This document shows positions 50,333-59,765 of a stretch of DNA of 64,000 nt, in pieces. A program made the position numbers and the translations under genes. This stretch comes from Kribbella pittospori (GTDB lineage: Bacteria > Actinomycetota > Actinomycetes > Propionibacteriales > Kribbellaceae): the NCBI RefSeq assembly GCF_004331465.1, contig NZ_SJKB01000004.1:1-64000 (forward strand), given 5' to 3'. The notes beneath the pieces are model-generated. The model saw nothing but the letters and a program-made list of their open reading frames with translations, did not search any database and had not been told where the DNA came from. The stretch's first letter is position 1. Every line of letters starts with the position of its first letter.

Positions 50333-50821
50333 TCAGGCGAGCGTCTTGCGCAGGACGGTGATCATCGTTTCGTACCGCGTGACCGTGCCGTCGGGTGCTT
50401 CCTGGTTCCAACCACCCGGTTCGCGGCCAACGACGACGTACCCGAGGCGTTCGTACAGCACCCGCGGCCGCGGCCAGTTCTCGTCTATTCCCAGCTCGGC
50501 CGAGGTGAGTCCGCGTCCGCGGATCCGCTCCTCCAGCGCTTGGATCAGGACCGTGCCGATGCCACAGGAACGCAGCGGCGCATTGACCTCCAACTGCCAC
50601 AGCACAGGCACACCCGACGGCTTGGCGTAGTCCACCCCGCCGGTCGCCACCGGAATCCCGGACGGCGGACAGACCGCGAGAAAGTCCACTTCCCCGCGCT
50701 TCGCCCGATCAAGCGCCTCGAACGTCCCCGCAAGATGCGTATCCGTCCAGCCGGAGAACCCCGGATACAGATCCTCAGCAACCAGATCCCTCACCGCCAA
50801 CGGCACCACGACGTCCGGCAT
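50333..50821 (-). CDS. GNAT family N-acetyltransferase
   Basis: 162 residues. The acetyl-CoA loop LRSCGIGTVLIQALEERIRG follows LWQLEVNAPL, and the fold ends RPRVLYERLGYVVVGREP. Substrate unknown. The ATG at 50821 is taken because the 14 codons above it are Gly/Trp-rich and not protein-like. It lies 52 bp upstream of the membrane protein gene on the same strand. Confidence 0.82.
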   Translation of the reverse strand: MPDVVVPLAVRDLVAEDLYPGFSGWTDTHLAGTFEALDRAKRGEVDFLAVCPPSGIPVATGGVDYAKPSGVPVLWQLEVNAPLRSCGIGTVLIQALEERIRGRGLTSAELGIDENWPRPRVLYERLGYVVVGREPGGWNQEAPDGTVTRYETMITVLRKTLA

Positions 50822-51417
50822 ACGCGCCACCCTGTCACCACCCCACCAACCACCGCCACACAATTCCCCTACCCACCCACCCGACTAGGGCAACTGCTCA
50901 AGCCGATAGAAGACTTTGCTACAGCTCCGCTCGACCCCAAAGGTCCCGTAGAAGACCTGCGCCACAGAGTTGTCCCGTCGGTCGTCCTCCACTCATCCCG
51001 CGGTCACCACGGTGCACACCTCACTTGCCGCCCCGCTGTCCCGTGCTCCGGTGTGGGTCGCCGGAGCCGGCCAAGGAAGACAGTCGCCGCCGAAGACGGT
51101 AGTCCTCTCCGGAGCACGCTGCTTCCGCCGGCCACTCCGATCCGTGTCACGGGGATATCCCCGGAAGGTGTGGGTTCTCCCCTCGTACACGAACCGAGAA
51201 CCCACAACAGCAAGGGATATCCGCTCGCGTGTCATGGGTAGTAGGGGTGCGCGCGTCGCCGGAAGCGGCCGAAGAACTGTCGCCGGCAGAGGCGGTGTCC
51301 TTTCGCGAGAGCACCAAGCGCATGTCTCCCGCCGATCGCCCCCGCCCATGTCACGGGTGCGCGCGCCGGCGGAGGTGGTGTCGGTTGGTTGTCGGTGGGG
51401 GTGATTAGGGTGCTTGT
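50822..51417. other. Structured intergenic region without a gene
   Basis: About 600 bp with no supported gene between a divergent GNAT and NUDIX gene. It holds the nested inverted repeat at 51153-51222, direct repeats GTGTCACGGG / GTGTCATGGG / ATGTCACGGG (51144, 51230, 51349) and a CTGTCGCCGG-N-AGAGGCGGTGTCC block at about 51278 like that at 48771. Confidence 0.55.
51153..51222. repeat. Nested inverted repeat
   Basis: Outer arms GGATATCC (51153-51160 and 51215-51222) and inner 11 bp arms TGTGGGTTCTC / GAGAACCCACA (51169-51179 and 51196-51206) are perfect, with a 16-base loop. Spacers of 8 bases separate inner and outer arms on both sides, so the structure is symmetric. Confidence 0.7.
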
Positions 51418-51870
51418 ATGGATCGGTTTTGGGTGGTTCCGGCGGCTTATGTGGTGTTGCGGCGGGGGGATGAGGTGTTGATGTTACTGCGGGCCAACAC
51501 CGGTTACATGGATGGGTACTGGGCGGTGCCGGCGGGGCATGTGGAGAAGGGTGAATCGGTGTTCGAGGCGGCGGTGCGGGAGGTGCGGGAAGAGGTTGGG
51601 GTGGAGATCGACCCGGCGGACCTCGTGCCGGTGACCGCGATGCACCGGACCGGTGGCAACGGGGATCCGATCGACGAGCGGGTCGACTTCTTCTTCACGA
51701 CATCCCGGTGGAGTGGAGAGCCTCGATTGATGGAGCCGGAGAAGGCTGCCGGGCTCGACTGGTATTCGCTGGACAAACTTCCCGACCCGGTCGTCCCGCA
51801 CGAGGCGCGGGTGCTGGCCGGTCTGGCCGGTGACGGCCTTCCCGCGGTGATCGCCCACGGTTTCGCCTGA
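51418..51870 (+). CDS. NUDIX hydrolase
   Basis: 150 residues. The Nudix box is complete: G in AGHVEKGESVFEAAV, then REVREEVGV, giving GX5EX7REUXEEXGU. It hydrolyses a nucleoside diphosphate linked to another group; the FTTSRWSGEPRLMEPEKAAG section resembles general mutator-type NUDIX proteins but does not define the substrate. The ATG is preceded by AGGGTGCTTGT. Confidence 0.92.
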   Translation: MDRFWVVPAAYVVLRRGDEVLMLLRANTGYMDGYWAVPAGHVEKGESVFEAAVREVREEVGVEIDPADLVPVTAMHRTGGNGDPIDERVDFFFTTSRWSGEPRLMEPEKAAGLDWYSLDKLPDPVVPHEARVLAGLAGDGLPAVIAHGFA

Positions 51871-51938
51871 GTTCACCAAGGCTTGGATCGCCTCGCCCTA
51901 GAGTTCGCTGCGATGTCAGCGAGCTTCGGAGGCGAGCG

Positions 51939-53792
51939 ATGGACGAGCGGTACGACGGCACGAGCCGGCGGCGGCTGCTGCAGGCGGGCGCACTCGGCGC
52001 GGGGGCGATGCTCGCATCGGGCACGCTGAGCACCGGAGGCGCCGGAGCAGCGCCGACGCAGGCGAGCAAAGCGAGCAAAGCGACCCAGGACGCCAAAGCA
52101 TCAACCGCGAGGATCGACACCGAGCACCCGCGGTTCACGGTCGCCGTCGTACCGGACACGCAGTACCAGTTCGACCTGGACCGGGTCGACCCGGCGCCGC
52201 TGACCGCGAGCTTCGAGTACCTGATCGACCAGCGCTCGACCGAGAACATCGTCTTCACCGCACATCTCGGTGACGTGGTCGAGAACGCGCAGGCGTCCGA
52301 GTTCGCCCAGGCGGACCCGGTGTTCAAGATCCTCGACCGGGCCCAGATGCCGTACTCCGTGCTCGCCGGCAACCACGACATCGACGCGTCGAAGGACGAC
52401 ACCCGCGGCGACTCGGCGTACTTGCGGACGTTCCCGCCACAGCGGTTCCGGCGGATGGCGACGTACGGCGGATCGACGCCGAACGGGTACAACTCGTACC
52501 ACGTGTTCCGCGCGGCCGGCCGGCAGTGGTTGCTACTGGCAATGGACTGGCGGCCGTCGGACGCCAGCTTCGCGTGGGCGCGGGACGTGATCGCCAAACA
52601 CCCGAAGCTGCCGGTCATCCTGACCACGCACGAGTTGGTGAACGCCGACCACGGCCAGCCGGTGGCGTACTTCACCGATCACGGCAACCGGGTCTGGGAC
52701 CAGTTGGTGAACGGCAACGACCAGATCTTCCTCACCCTGAACGGCCACTTCTGGCCGCCCGGCCGGGTCGTCCGCCAGAACGCCGCCGGCCACGACGTAC
52801 ACCTGCACCTGACCAACTACCAGGACCGGTACTACGGCGGATCCGGGATGATCCGGCTCTACCACTTCGACCTGGCCCGGAACACGATCGACGTCGAGAC
52901 GATCGCGCCGTGGCTCCTCGGCCAGGACCCGGCCAAGCGCAACGCGCTGGCCGAAGGCGACCTGGAGCTGACTGACGACACCAACCGGTTCAGCGTCCCG
53001 ATCGACTTCGCCGAGCGGTTCGCCGGCTTCGATCCGGTCCCGGTCCGCCCAGCACGGCCGGCCGCGCAACTCGTCGTTCCGGGTACGGCGGCGTACTGGC
53101 GCTTCGACGGGGCGATCACCGACAAGGTGGTCGACCACTCGGGCAAGGGCAACCACCTGACTCGCGTGCAACTGGCCGGCGACGGACCGCAGGCGTCGAC
53201 GGAGTTCCACCCGGACCAGCCCGGACACGCCAGCTGGTTGTTCTCCGGTGGCAAGAACCCGGCCCGCGGCGGCTACCTGCGGACCGCCGACGATGCGCCG
53301 CTCAACGCGATGACCTTCCGCGGCGGCTACACGATCGAGGCGTTCGTGAAGCTGGCCGACGACGGCGCCGACCACGCCTGGGAGGGTCTGCTCAGCCGGA
53401 TGGGCACCGGCGCGGACGTGGGCAAGACCGGCAGCGATCCGTCGGAGCCGGTGGTCAACCTCGCGTTCTCCGGCGGACGCCAACTGCAGTGGGCCGTGTA
53501 CCCGCTCGACCGGAACGACACGTTCACCAACTGGGGCCACGAGCAGGTCGTCGGACAGTGGTTCCACCTCGCGGTGGTCAACGACGGAAGGCGCAGCATC
53601 TTGTACGTCGACTCGTCGCCGCTGCTCCGCAACCCGGCTACCGCATCCAACGGACTCGCCACCGCCGGCAAGCCCTGGCTGCTCGGCGCGAACCACTACG
53701 CAGGAGTGATCGAGCAGTCCTTCGCCGGCCACATCGGCGAACTCCGCATCGTCACCCGAGCCCTGAAACCCGCCGAATTCCTGAACGCCTGA
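51939..53792 (+). CDS. Tat-exported metallophosphatase with C-terminal LamG-like domain
   Basis: 617 residues. The N-terminus has a twin-arginine signal (SRRRLLQAGALGAGAMLASG). A calcineurin-like phosphoesterase domain follows: PDTQYQ, FTAHLGDVVENAQ, VLAGNHDIDA, TTHELVNAD and a late GHFWPPG. From about residue 385 a concanavalin-type (LamG) fold begins (AAYWRFDGAITDKVVDHSGK) that probably binds carbohydrate. Acts outside the cell on phosphate esters. It ends just before a long inverted repeat. Confidence 0.9.
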   Translation: MDERYDGTSRRRLLQAGALGAGAMLASGTLSTGGAGAAPTQASKASKATQDAKASTARIDTEHPRFTVAVVPDTQYQFDLDRVDPAPLTASFEYLIDQRSTENIVFTAHLGDVVENAQASEFAQADPVFKILDRAQMPYSVLAGNHDIDASKDDTRGDSAYLRTFPPQRFRRMATYGGSTPNGYNSYHVFRAAGRQWLLLAMDWRPSDASFAWARDVIAKHPKLPVILTTHELVNADHGQPVAYFTDHGNRVWDQLVNGNDQIFLTLNGHFWPPGRVVRQNAAGHDVHLHLTNYQDRYYGGSGMIRLYHFDLARNTIDVETIAPWLLGQDPAKRNALAEGDLELTDDTNRFSVPIDFAERFAGFDPVPVRPARPAAQLVVPGTAAYWRFDGAITDKVVDHSGKGNHLTRVQLAGDGPQASTEFHPDQPGHASWLFSGGKNPARGGYLRTADDAPLNAMTFRGGYTIEAFVKLADDGADHAWEGLLSRMGTGADVGKTGSDPSEPVVNLAFSGGRQLQWAVYPLDRNDTFTNWGHEQVVGQWFHLAVVNDGRRSILYVDSSPLLRNPATASNGLATAGKPWLLGANHYAGVIEQSFAGHIGELRIVTRALKPAEFLNA

Positions 53793-53798
53793 GCGGCC

Positions 53799-53907
53799 GA
53801 GGTGTACAGGCGAACAGGAGGTATCGGCCGCCGGCGCCGCTTCCCCACGTACGCCTCGCCCACTGGAAGGCGCCGGGCCTGAGACCTCCTGTCCGCCTGT
53901 ACACCTC
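53799..53907. repeat. 109 bp inverted-repeat element
   Basis: 24 bp terminal arms (53799-53822 and 53884-53907) match with one mismatch; each carries GAGGTGTACAGGCG at its outer end. Inside, CCGGCGCCGCTTCC and GGAAGGCGCCGG form a second pair. It sits between two convergent genes and may be a double-sided terminator or a nonautonomous mobile palindrome. Confidence 0.7.
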
Positions 53908-53953
53908 CGGCGCCCGTCAACCCCAGAGATCCGCCCCGCGGTCGGACTGCGGG

Positions 53954-54643
53954 TCAGAGATGCTCGCGGATCAGAGCTTCCTGGGCTGGGAGGAGCGCCA
54001 GCTCCTCGGGTGTCAGCGTCGGGTTGTTCCCGCGGACCTCGAGTGCGGCAGCGAGGCCAGGGGTCGGGTCGATGGAGTTCTCCAGGTAGGTGGCCAACGC
54101 CTCGCGGACGAGCGGCGTGAGTGCCTCGAACGACGGGTCGAGCGCCACCTGGGCACAGATGATCGCGGTCATCGCGATGTCGAACTCCGCCGTACCTTCC
54201 TCGGCGTTGCGCCAGTCGATGACGACCGGGCCGTCGTCGGTGGCGATCACGTTGAGTGGATGCAGGTCGCCGTGCACCACCACGCGGCCCGGCGTGCCGC
54301 TCGGGGCGGGGATTGCGTGCAGACGCCGGTGCAGGTCGGCATGGATCCGGCCGAGTTCGGCGCCGGTCAGATCGCCGGCGATCGCGGCATCGCCGAGGGT
54401 CGGACCGTCGAGTCGCTGGATCACCATGTCCGCACCCGTGACCTCACGCACCGCCGGCACGGGATAGCCATGCCGAGCGACATGCCGCATGAAGTCGGCC
54501 TCGTCCCGGACCGGATGACCGTTGCGATAGCGCCGCAGCACCCAACCGTCGTCCAGCGAGTAGATATCCGCGTCGCGTCCGGCCGCGAACGGCACGGCGT
54601 CGGGTGGGAGCAGAGACGAGCGGTCAGCCGCGGAGCTCGTCAT
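53954..54643 (-). CDS. Aminoglycoside phosphotransferase-like kinase
   Basis: 229 residues with the APH/ChoK kinase fold: catalytic loop [18 protein letters not shown] and metal-binding [11 protein letters not shown]. The N-lobe is short ([20 protein letters not shown]). Such proteins phosphorylate antibiotics, choline-like or sugar substrates; resistance cannot be claimed from this. The ATG overlaps the miaB stop by 4 bp, so it is translated with miaB. Confidence 0.85.
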   Translation of the reverse strand: MTSSAADRSSLLPPDAVPFAAGRDADIYSLDDGWVLRRYRNGHPVRDEADFMRHVARHGYPVPAVREVTGADMVIQRLDGPTLGDAAIAGDLTGAELGRIHADLHRRLHAIPAPSGTPGRVVVHGDLHPLNVIATDDGPVVIDWRNAEEGTAEFDIAMTAIICAQVALDPSFEALTPLVREALATYLENSIDPTPGLAAALEVRGNNPTLTPEELALLPAQEALIREHL

Positions 54644-56115
54644 CCGACCTGGCACCCGCCGACCGCGGGCTCCATCGGCTTGGCCCCGAGCGTCGGCATG
54701 CCGAGCATGACACCCGGGGTCGACACGGACGGGGTGTCCTGCGCGCGTTCCCACGCGTCGCCGGCGCGAGTACGTCGTACTGCACCGAAGACATCCGCGA
54801 CGAGATGGTGCGGCGCGGCGTACGTGACCTCGACCGTTGCCATGTCCCCCGGTCGCGGAGCCTCGACGCCCTCCGGCAACGCGAAGTGGACGAGCCGGTT
54901 GTCACGCGCGCGGCCGCTGAGGCGATGGGTGGCGGCGTCCTTGCGCCCCTCCCCCTCGGCCACGAGCACCTCGAGGAACCGGCCGACGACCTTCTTGTTC
55001 TCGTCCCAGGCCATGTCGTCCTGCAGCGCGACCAGACGCTCGTACCGATCCTGCACAACGTCGCGCGGGACCTGGTCCTCCATCGACTCGGCCGGCGTCC
55101 CGGGACGCTTCGAGTACTGGAACGTGAACGCACCCGCGAACCGCGCCTGCCGGACCACGTCGAGCGTGCCCTGGAAGTCCTCCTCGGTCTCACCGGGGAA
55201 GCCGACGATGATGTCCGTCGTGATCGCGGCTTCCGGCATCGCTGCCCGCACGTCCTCGATGATCTTCAGATACCGATCGCGTCGGTACGAGCGCCGCATC
55301 GCCTTCAGAACCCGGTCCGAGCCGGACTGCAGCGGCATGTGCAGCGAGGGCATCACGTTCGGCGTCTCGGCCATCGCCTCGATCACGTCCGCGGTGAAGT
55401 CACGCGGATGCGGCGAGGTGAACCGGACCCGCTCCAGCCCGTCGATCGCACCGCAGGCCCGGAGCAGTTTGCCGAAGGCGTAGCGGTCGCCGAACTCCAC
55501 GCCGTACGAGTTCACGTTCTGGCCGAGCAGTGTCACCTCGAGCACGCCCTCGGCGACCAGCGCCTCGACCTCGGCGAGTACGTCGCCAGGCCGACGGTCC
55601 TTCTCGCGCCCGCGCAGCGACGGGACGATGCAGAACGTGCAGGTGTTGTTGCAGCCGACGCTCACTGACACCCAGGCCGAGTACGGCGACTCGCGGCGGG
55701 TCGGCAGCGTCGACGGGAACACCTCGAGCGCCTCGAGGATCTCGACCTGCGACTCCTGCTCCACCCGGGCACGCTCCAGCAACGCCGGCAGCGAGCCGAT
55801 GTTGTGGGTGCCGAAGACAACGTCCACCCACGGTGCCTTCTTGGTGATGCCGGCCTTGTCCTTCTGCGCCAGGCAGCCGCCGACGGCGATCTGCATGCCC
55901 GGCGTCTTGGCCTTCACCGGCGCGAGGTGGCCGAGGTTGCCGTACAGCTTGTTGTCGGCGTTCTCCCGGACCGCGCAGGTGTTGAAGACCACCACGTCGG
56001 CCTGGTCACCCTCCGGCGCGCGGACGTAGCCCGCGTCCTCCAGCAGCCCGCGCAGCCGCTCGGAGTCGTGAACATTCATCTGGCACCCGTAGGTGCGGAC
56101 CTCATAAGTACGCAT
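54640..56115 (-). CDS. miaB: tRNA-2-methylthio-N6-dimethylallyladenosine synthase
   Basis: 491-residue radical SAM methylthiotransferase acting on i6A37 of tRNA, after MiaA. The auxiliary cluster cysteines are in [17 protein letters not shown] and VGGCLAQ; the radical SAM cluster is [14 protein letters not shown]-terminal TRAM domain ([20 protein letters not shown]) follows. ATG at 56115 has AGGTGG upstream; a GTG lies three codons higher. The position between gluABCD and miaA regions is conserved in actinobacteria. Confidence 0.95.
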   Translation of the reverse strand: MRTYEVRTYGCQMNVHDSERLRGLLEDAGYVRAPEGDQADVVVFNTCAVRENADNKLYGNLGHLAPVKAKTPGMQIAVGGCLAQKDKAGITKKAPWVDVVFGTHNIGSLPALLERARVEQESQVEILEALEVFPSTLPTRRESPYSAWVSVSVGCNNTCTFCIVPSLRGREKDRRPGDVLAEVEALVAEGVLEVTLLGQNVNSYGVEFGDRYAFGKLLRACGAIDGLERVRFTSPHPRDFTADVIEAMAETPNVMPSLHMPLQSGSDRVLKAMRRSYRRDRYLKIIEDVRAAMPEAAITTDIIVGFPGETEEDFQGTLDVVRQARFAGAFTFQYSKRPGTPAESMEDQVPRDVVQDRYERLVALQDDMAWDENKKVVGRFLEVLVAEGEGRKDAATHRLSGRARDNRLVHFALPEGVEAPRPGDMATVEVTYAAPHHLVADVFGAVRRTRAGDAWERAQDTPSVSTPGVMLGMPTLGAKPMEPAVGGCQVG

Positions 56116-56265
56116 GACAGCCACCTAGAGTACGCAAGATCGCGGATCTCGTTGTATTCGGGACCGATCCATTAAAGGTGGTCCCGGAGCCCCCCGTCGG
56201 CCGCGTCAATTGCTGCAAGTGGCTGTTGCGGAACAGGGGTTAATGGACACTGAAGCGCAGATCAT

Positions 56266-56295
56266 GCGGGCTGTGATCAGCCGGTCACAGCCCGC
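56266..56295 (+). terminator. Hairpin in the gluA leader
   Basis: GCGGGCTGTGA and TCACAGCCCGC (perfect 11 bp) with an 8-base loop, followed by TCTGCTTTGTT, in the plus orientation and 80 bp ahead of gluA. GCAGATC flanks it on both sides. It may act as an attenuator or isolate the operon from upstream transcription. Confidence 0.5.
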
Positions 56296-56374
56296 TCTGC
56301 TTTGTTGCAGATCGTTACCACCGTGGAACCGGGGGGTCGTTTGTCCGTGCCCCCCGCTCCAGTAGGTTCTGGCC

Positions 56375-57136
56375 ATGAGCGATTCCGGAACCTTGACGAA
56401 AACCGGTCTGGTCGCGCTGACCGATGTCAACAAACATTTCGGTGACCTGCACGTCCTGAAGGACATCAACCTGTCCATCGCCAAGGGCGAGGTCGTCGTG
56501 GTGATCGGTCCGTCCGGATCCGGCAAGTCGACGCTGTGCCGCGCGATCAACCGGCTGGAGCCGATCGACTCCGGCACGATCACCCTGGACGGCCAGCCGC
56601 TGCCCAGCGAGGGCAAGGCCCTGGCCCGGCTCCGCGCCGACGTCGGCATGGTGTTCCAGTCGTTCAACCTGTTCGCCCACAAGACGATCCTGCAGAACGT
56701 CACCCTCGGCCCGAGCAAGGTGCGTGGCCAGTCCAAGTCCGTGGCCGAGGAGAAGGCCCGGGGGCTCTTGGAGCGGGTCGGCGTCACCGCCCAGGCCGAC
56801 AAGTACCCGGCCCAACTGTCCGGTGGTCAGCAGCAGCGGGTGGCGATCGCCCGCGCGCTGGCCATGGATCCCAAGGTGATGCTGTTCGACGAGCCGACCT
56901 CGGCCCTGGACCCCGAGATGATCAAAGAGGTCCTGGACGTGATGGTCGACCTGGCCAGGCAGAGCATGACGATGATCGTCGTCACGCACGAGATGGGCTT
57001 CGCCCGCCGCGCGGCGAACCGGGTCGTGTTCATGGCCGACGGCCAGATCGTCGAGGAGGCCGAGCCGGAGCGGTTCTTCACCGATCCGCAGACCAAGCGG
57101 GCCCAGGACTTCCTGTCGAAGATCCTGACCCACTGA
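56375..57136 (+). CDS. gluA: Glutamate ABC transporter, ATP-binding protein
   Basis: 253-residue ATPase of the polar amino acid importer family. Walker A GPSGSGKSTL, Q-loop VFQSFNLF, signature LSGGQQQRVAIARAL, Walker B VMLFDEPTSALDPE and the switch His in VVTHEMGF are all present. First gene of gluABCD, the glutamate uptake system of Corynebacterium and relatives. ATG with AGGTTCTGG upstream. Glutamate is assigned from family and locus; glutamine or aspartate are possible. Confidence 0.93.
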   Translation: MSDSGTLTKTGLVALTDVNKHFGDLHVLKDINLSIAKGEVVVVIGPSGSGKSTLCRAINRLEPIDSGTITLDGQPLPSEGKALARLRADVGMVFQSFNLFAHKTILQNVTLGPSKVRGQSKSVAEEKARGLLERVGVTAQADKYPAQLSGGQQQRVAIARALAMDPKVMLFDEPTSALDPEMIKEVLDVMVDLARQSMTMIVVTHEMGFARRAANRVVFMADGQIVEEAEPERFFTDPQTKRAQDFLSKILTH

Positions 57137-57186
57137 CCGTCCACAACGCCGTCCCAGCGCAGTACTGATCAACGGAGGAAAAGACA

Positions 57187-58035
57187 ATGCGACAGCGAAT
57201 CATCGCTGCCCTCGGCATCGCGGGCCTGGCGGCCACCGGACTGGTTGCCTGTGGCGACGACACTGACTCCGGCTCCGGTTCCGGCTCCAGCGGTGGCGAG
57301 AAGGTCACCATCGGCATCAAGTTCGACCAGCCGGGTCTGGGCCTGAAGGAAGGCGCGGACTACACCGGCATGGACGTCGACGTCGCGAAGTACGTCGCCA
57401 AGGAGCTCGGGTACGCCGAGGACGGCATCACGTTCAAGGAGTCCCCGTCGGCCCAGCGCGAGACGCTGCTGGCCAACGGTCAGGTCAAGATGATCTTCGC
57501 GACCTACTCCATCACCGACGCCCGCAAGGAGAAGGTCTCCTTCGGCGGTCCGTACATGGTGGCCGGCCAGGACCTGCTGGTCCGCAGCGACAACACCGAC
57601 ATCACCGGTCCGGAGTCGCTGGGCGGCAAGAAGCTGTGCTCGGTGACCGGCTCCACGTCGGCGCAGAAGGTCAAGGACCAGTTCGCCGACACGGTGCAGC
57701 TGCAGGAGTACGACACCTACTCCAAGTGTGTCGAGGCGCTCGGCGCCGGCGCGATCGACGCGCTCACCACCGACAACACCATCCTGGCCGGCTACGCCGC
57801 GCAGGAAGCCAACAAGGGCAAGTTCAAGGTGGTCGGCAAGACCTTCTCGACCGAGCGCTACGGCGTCGGCCTGAAGAAGGGCGACACCGAGACCTGCACC
57901 AAGGTCAACGACGCGCTGAAGAAGATGGTCGACTCCGGCGAGTGGCAGAAGGCCTTCGACAAGAACCTCGGCCAGGCCGGCCTGAAGCTGGACCCGGCCA
58001 CCAACCCGCCGAAGACTTTCGACGCCTGCGCCTGA
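57187..58035 (+). CDS. gluB: Glutamate ABC transporter, substrate-binding lipoprotein
   Basis: 282 residues. A lipoprotein signal with lipobox GLVACGDD is followed by a flexible Ser/Gly linker and a SBP_bac_3 domain (IGIKFDQPGLGLKEGADYTG, VDVAKYVAKELGY, LANGQVKMIFATYSITDARK, VGLKKGD). It captures glutamate outside the membrane. An AACGGAGGAAAAG-type site precedes the ATG. A strong intercistronic hairpin follows, which would raise gluB mRNA relative to the permease genes. Confidence 0.93.
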   Translation: MRQRIIAALGIAGLAATGLVACGDDTDSGSGSGSSGGEKVTIGIKFDQPGLGLKEGADYTGMDVDVAKYVAKELGYAEDGITFKESPSAQRETLLANGQVKMIFATYSITDARKEKVSFGGPYMVAGQDLLVRSDNTDITGPESLGGKKLCSVTGSTSAQKVKDQFADTVQLQEYDTYSKCVEALGAGAIDALTTDNTILAGYAAQEANKGKFKVVGKTFSTERYGVGLKKGDTETCTKVNDALKKMVDSGEWQKAFDKNLGQAGLKLDPATNPPKTFDACA

Positions 58036-58044
58036 CCTAGCATG

Positions 58045-58080
58045 CTCCGGGGAGGGACCGTCCGCGGTCCCTCCCCGGAG
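58045..58080 (+). terminator. Intercistronic hairpin between gluB and gluC
   Basis: A perfect 16 bp stem (CTCCGGGGAGGGACCG and complement) closed by TCCG, with no T tract, 9 bp after the gluB stop. Such hairpins after binding-protein genes usually stabilise upstream mRNA and partly stop transcription. Confidence 0.8.
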
Positions 58081-58115
58081 TGCTGGTCCCCGCCTCGTTC
58101 CCCAGCAGGAGAATC

Positions 58116-58805
58116 ATGGACGTGATATCGGAGTTCTTCTCCGAGTACGACGGTCTGCAAGCGTTCCGGACGACCATCTACCTCACGCTGGTGTCGGCAC
58201 TGTTCGCACTGCTGATCGGCACCGTGGTGGCGGTGATGCGGGTCTCCCCGGTCCGGGTGCTGCAGATCATGGGCACCGCCTACGTGAACATCGTCCGGAA
58301 CACACCGCTGACGCTGGTCATCCTGTTCTGCAACCTCGGGCTGTTCCTGCAACTCGGCGTCGCGCTGGCGAACAAGGACTCGAACACCTTCATCGTTGAC
58401 AACAACTTCCGGCTGGCGGTCCTCGGTCTGTCGGTCTACCACGCCTCCTTCGTGGCCGAGGCGATCCGCAGCGGCGTCAACACCGTCCCGCTCGGCCAGG
58501 CCGAGGCGGCCCGGGCGATCGGGCTGCCGTTCCTGAAGACGTTGCGGTACGTCGTTCTGCCGCAGGCCTTCCGCGGCGCCATCGCACCGCTCGGGAACGT
58601 GCTGATCGCGCTGACCAAGAACTCGACGGTTGCCTCGGTCATCGGCGTCACCGAAGCCTCAGCCGTGATGAAGGTGATGATGGAGGACCGTCCGGACGTG
58701 CTCTTCATCGTGTTCGGCATCTTCGCGATCGGCTTCGTGATCCTGACCCTGCCGATCGGCATCCTGTTCACCTCGATGTCGAAGCGGCTGGCGGTGAAGC
58801 GATGA
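58116..58805 (+). CDS. gluC: Glutamate ABC transporter, permease
   Basis: 229 residues, HisM-type permease with about five membrane segments. The ATPase-coupling EAA loop is seen in GQAEAARAIGLPFLKTLRYV. The ATG at 58116 has CAGGAGAATC upstream; the 12 codons above are not used. It overlaps gluD by 4 bp. Confidence 0.92.
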   Translation: MDVISEFFSEYDGLQAFRTTIYLTLVSALFALLIGTVVAVMRVSPVRVLQIMGTAYVNIVRNTPLTLVILFCNLGLFLQLGVALANKDSNTFIVDNNFRLAVLGLSVYHASFVAEAIRSGVNTVPLGQAEAARAIGLPFLKTLRYVVLPQAFRGAIAPLGNVLIALTKNSTVASVIGVTEASAVMKVMMEDRPDVLFIVFGIFAIGFVILTLPIGILFTSMSKRLAVKR

Positions 58806-59713
58806 GCGGCAGCGTTCTGTTCGACGCACCCGGCCCGCGCGCCAAGCGCCTGTACGCCGCGGTCGGCGTCGCCAGCGTCCTGATCCTGTTGCTGGCGCTG
58901 TGGTTCGTGATCGACAAGTTGAACGAGAAGGGTCAGCTCACCGCGGCGAAGTGGGAGCCGTTCCTGTCCGGCGAGATCTGGACCGAGTACCTGATCCCCG
59001 GGCTGATCGGCACGCTGACCGCGGCCGCGATCTCGGTCGTCCTGGCGCTGGCCCTCGGCATCCTGCTCGGCGTCGGCCGGCTGTCCACCCAGGTCTGGGT
59101 CCGGTGGCCCTCCGGCATCGTCGTCGAGTTCTTCCGCGCCGTACCGGTGCTGCTGATGATGCTGTTCACGTACGCCTTGTACGCGAACTACGACCTGTTC
59201 CCGCCGGATCAGCTCGCCCTGGCCGCCGTCGTCACCGGTCTGACCCTGTACAACGGCTCGGTGGTCGCCGAACTGGTCCGCTCCGGGGTGTACTCCCTGC
59301 CGAAGGGGCAGAGCGAGGCCGCGATGGCGATCGGCCTGACCACCGGGAAGTCGATGCGGATGATCCTGTTGCCGCAGGCAATCACCGCGATGCTGCCGGC
59401 CATCGTCGGCCAGCTGGTGGTGATCCTGAAGGACACCGCGCTCGGCTACATCATCACCTACGAGGAACTGCTGCGGAAAGCGGAGCAGATCGGCAACTTC
59501 AAGTCCAACCTGCTCCCGGCACTCATCGTCGTGGGTGCGATCTTCGTGATCATGAACTACGGGCTGACCGTGCTCGCGCACCGGGTCGAGCGCCTGATGC
59601 GCCGCCGCGGCCGCTCCGCCGGCGGTCCGCTGACCGCCGAACCGCTCGACCAGTCCGCGGTCGGCGCCACCGAGGTGCTGACCACGGGCGACGGGCCGCC
59701 CTCGGCCAACTGA
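58802..59713 (+). CDS. gluD: Glutamate ABC transporter, permease
   Basis: 303 residues, the second permease of the importer. An extended N-terminus with one membrane segment precedes the permease domain; the coupling loop is GQSEAAMAIGLTTGKSMRMI. The C-terminal 40 residues are a variable cytoplasmic tail. Its ATG overlaps the gluC stop. A strong terminator follows. Confidence 0.92.
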   Translation: MSGSVLFDAPGPRAKRLYAAVGVASVLILLLALWFVIDKLNEKGQLTAAKWEPFLSGEIWTEYLIPGLIGTLTAAAISVVLALALGILLGVGRLSTQVWVRWPSGIVVEFFRAVPVLLMMLFTYALYANYDLFPPDQLALAAVVTGLTLYNGSVVAELVRSGVYSLPKGQSEAAMAIGLTTGKSMRMILLPQAITAMLPAIVGQLVVILKDTALGYIITYEELLRKAEQIGNFKSNLLPALIVVGAIFVIMNYGLTVLAHRVERLMRRRGRSAGGPLTAEPLDQSAVGATEVLTTGDGPPSAN

Positions 59714-59714
59714 T

Positions 59715-59762
59715 CAAGCGAAAGGGTCCCGGGGAGCGACTCCCCCGGGACCCTTTCGCTTG
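59715..59762. terminator. Bidirectional terminator after gluD
   Basis: A perfect 20 bp stem (CAAGCGAAAGGGTCCCGGGG with its complement) and an 8-base loop, one base after the gluD stop and three bases before the end of the convergent aminotransferase gene. Confidence 0.92.
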
Positions 59763-59765
59763 CTG

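Noticed and set aside
50970..51404. A 144-residue plus-strand frame
   Set aside because: It crosses the nested palindrome and direct repeats and has no ribosome site or protein-like segments.
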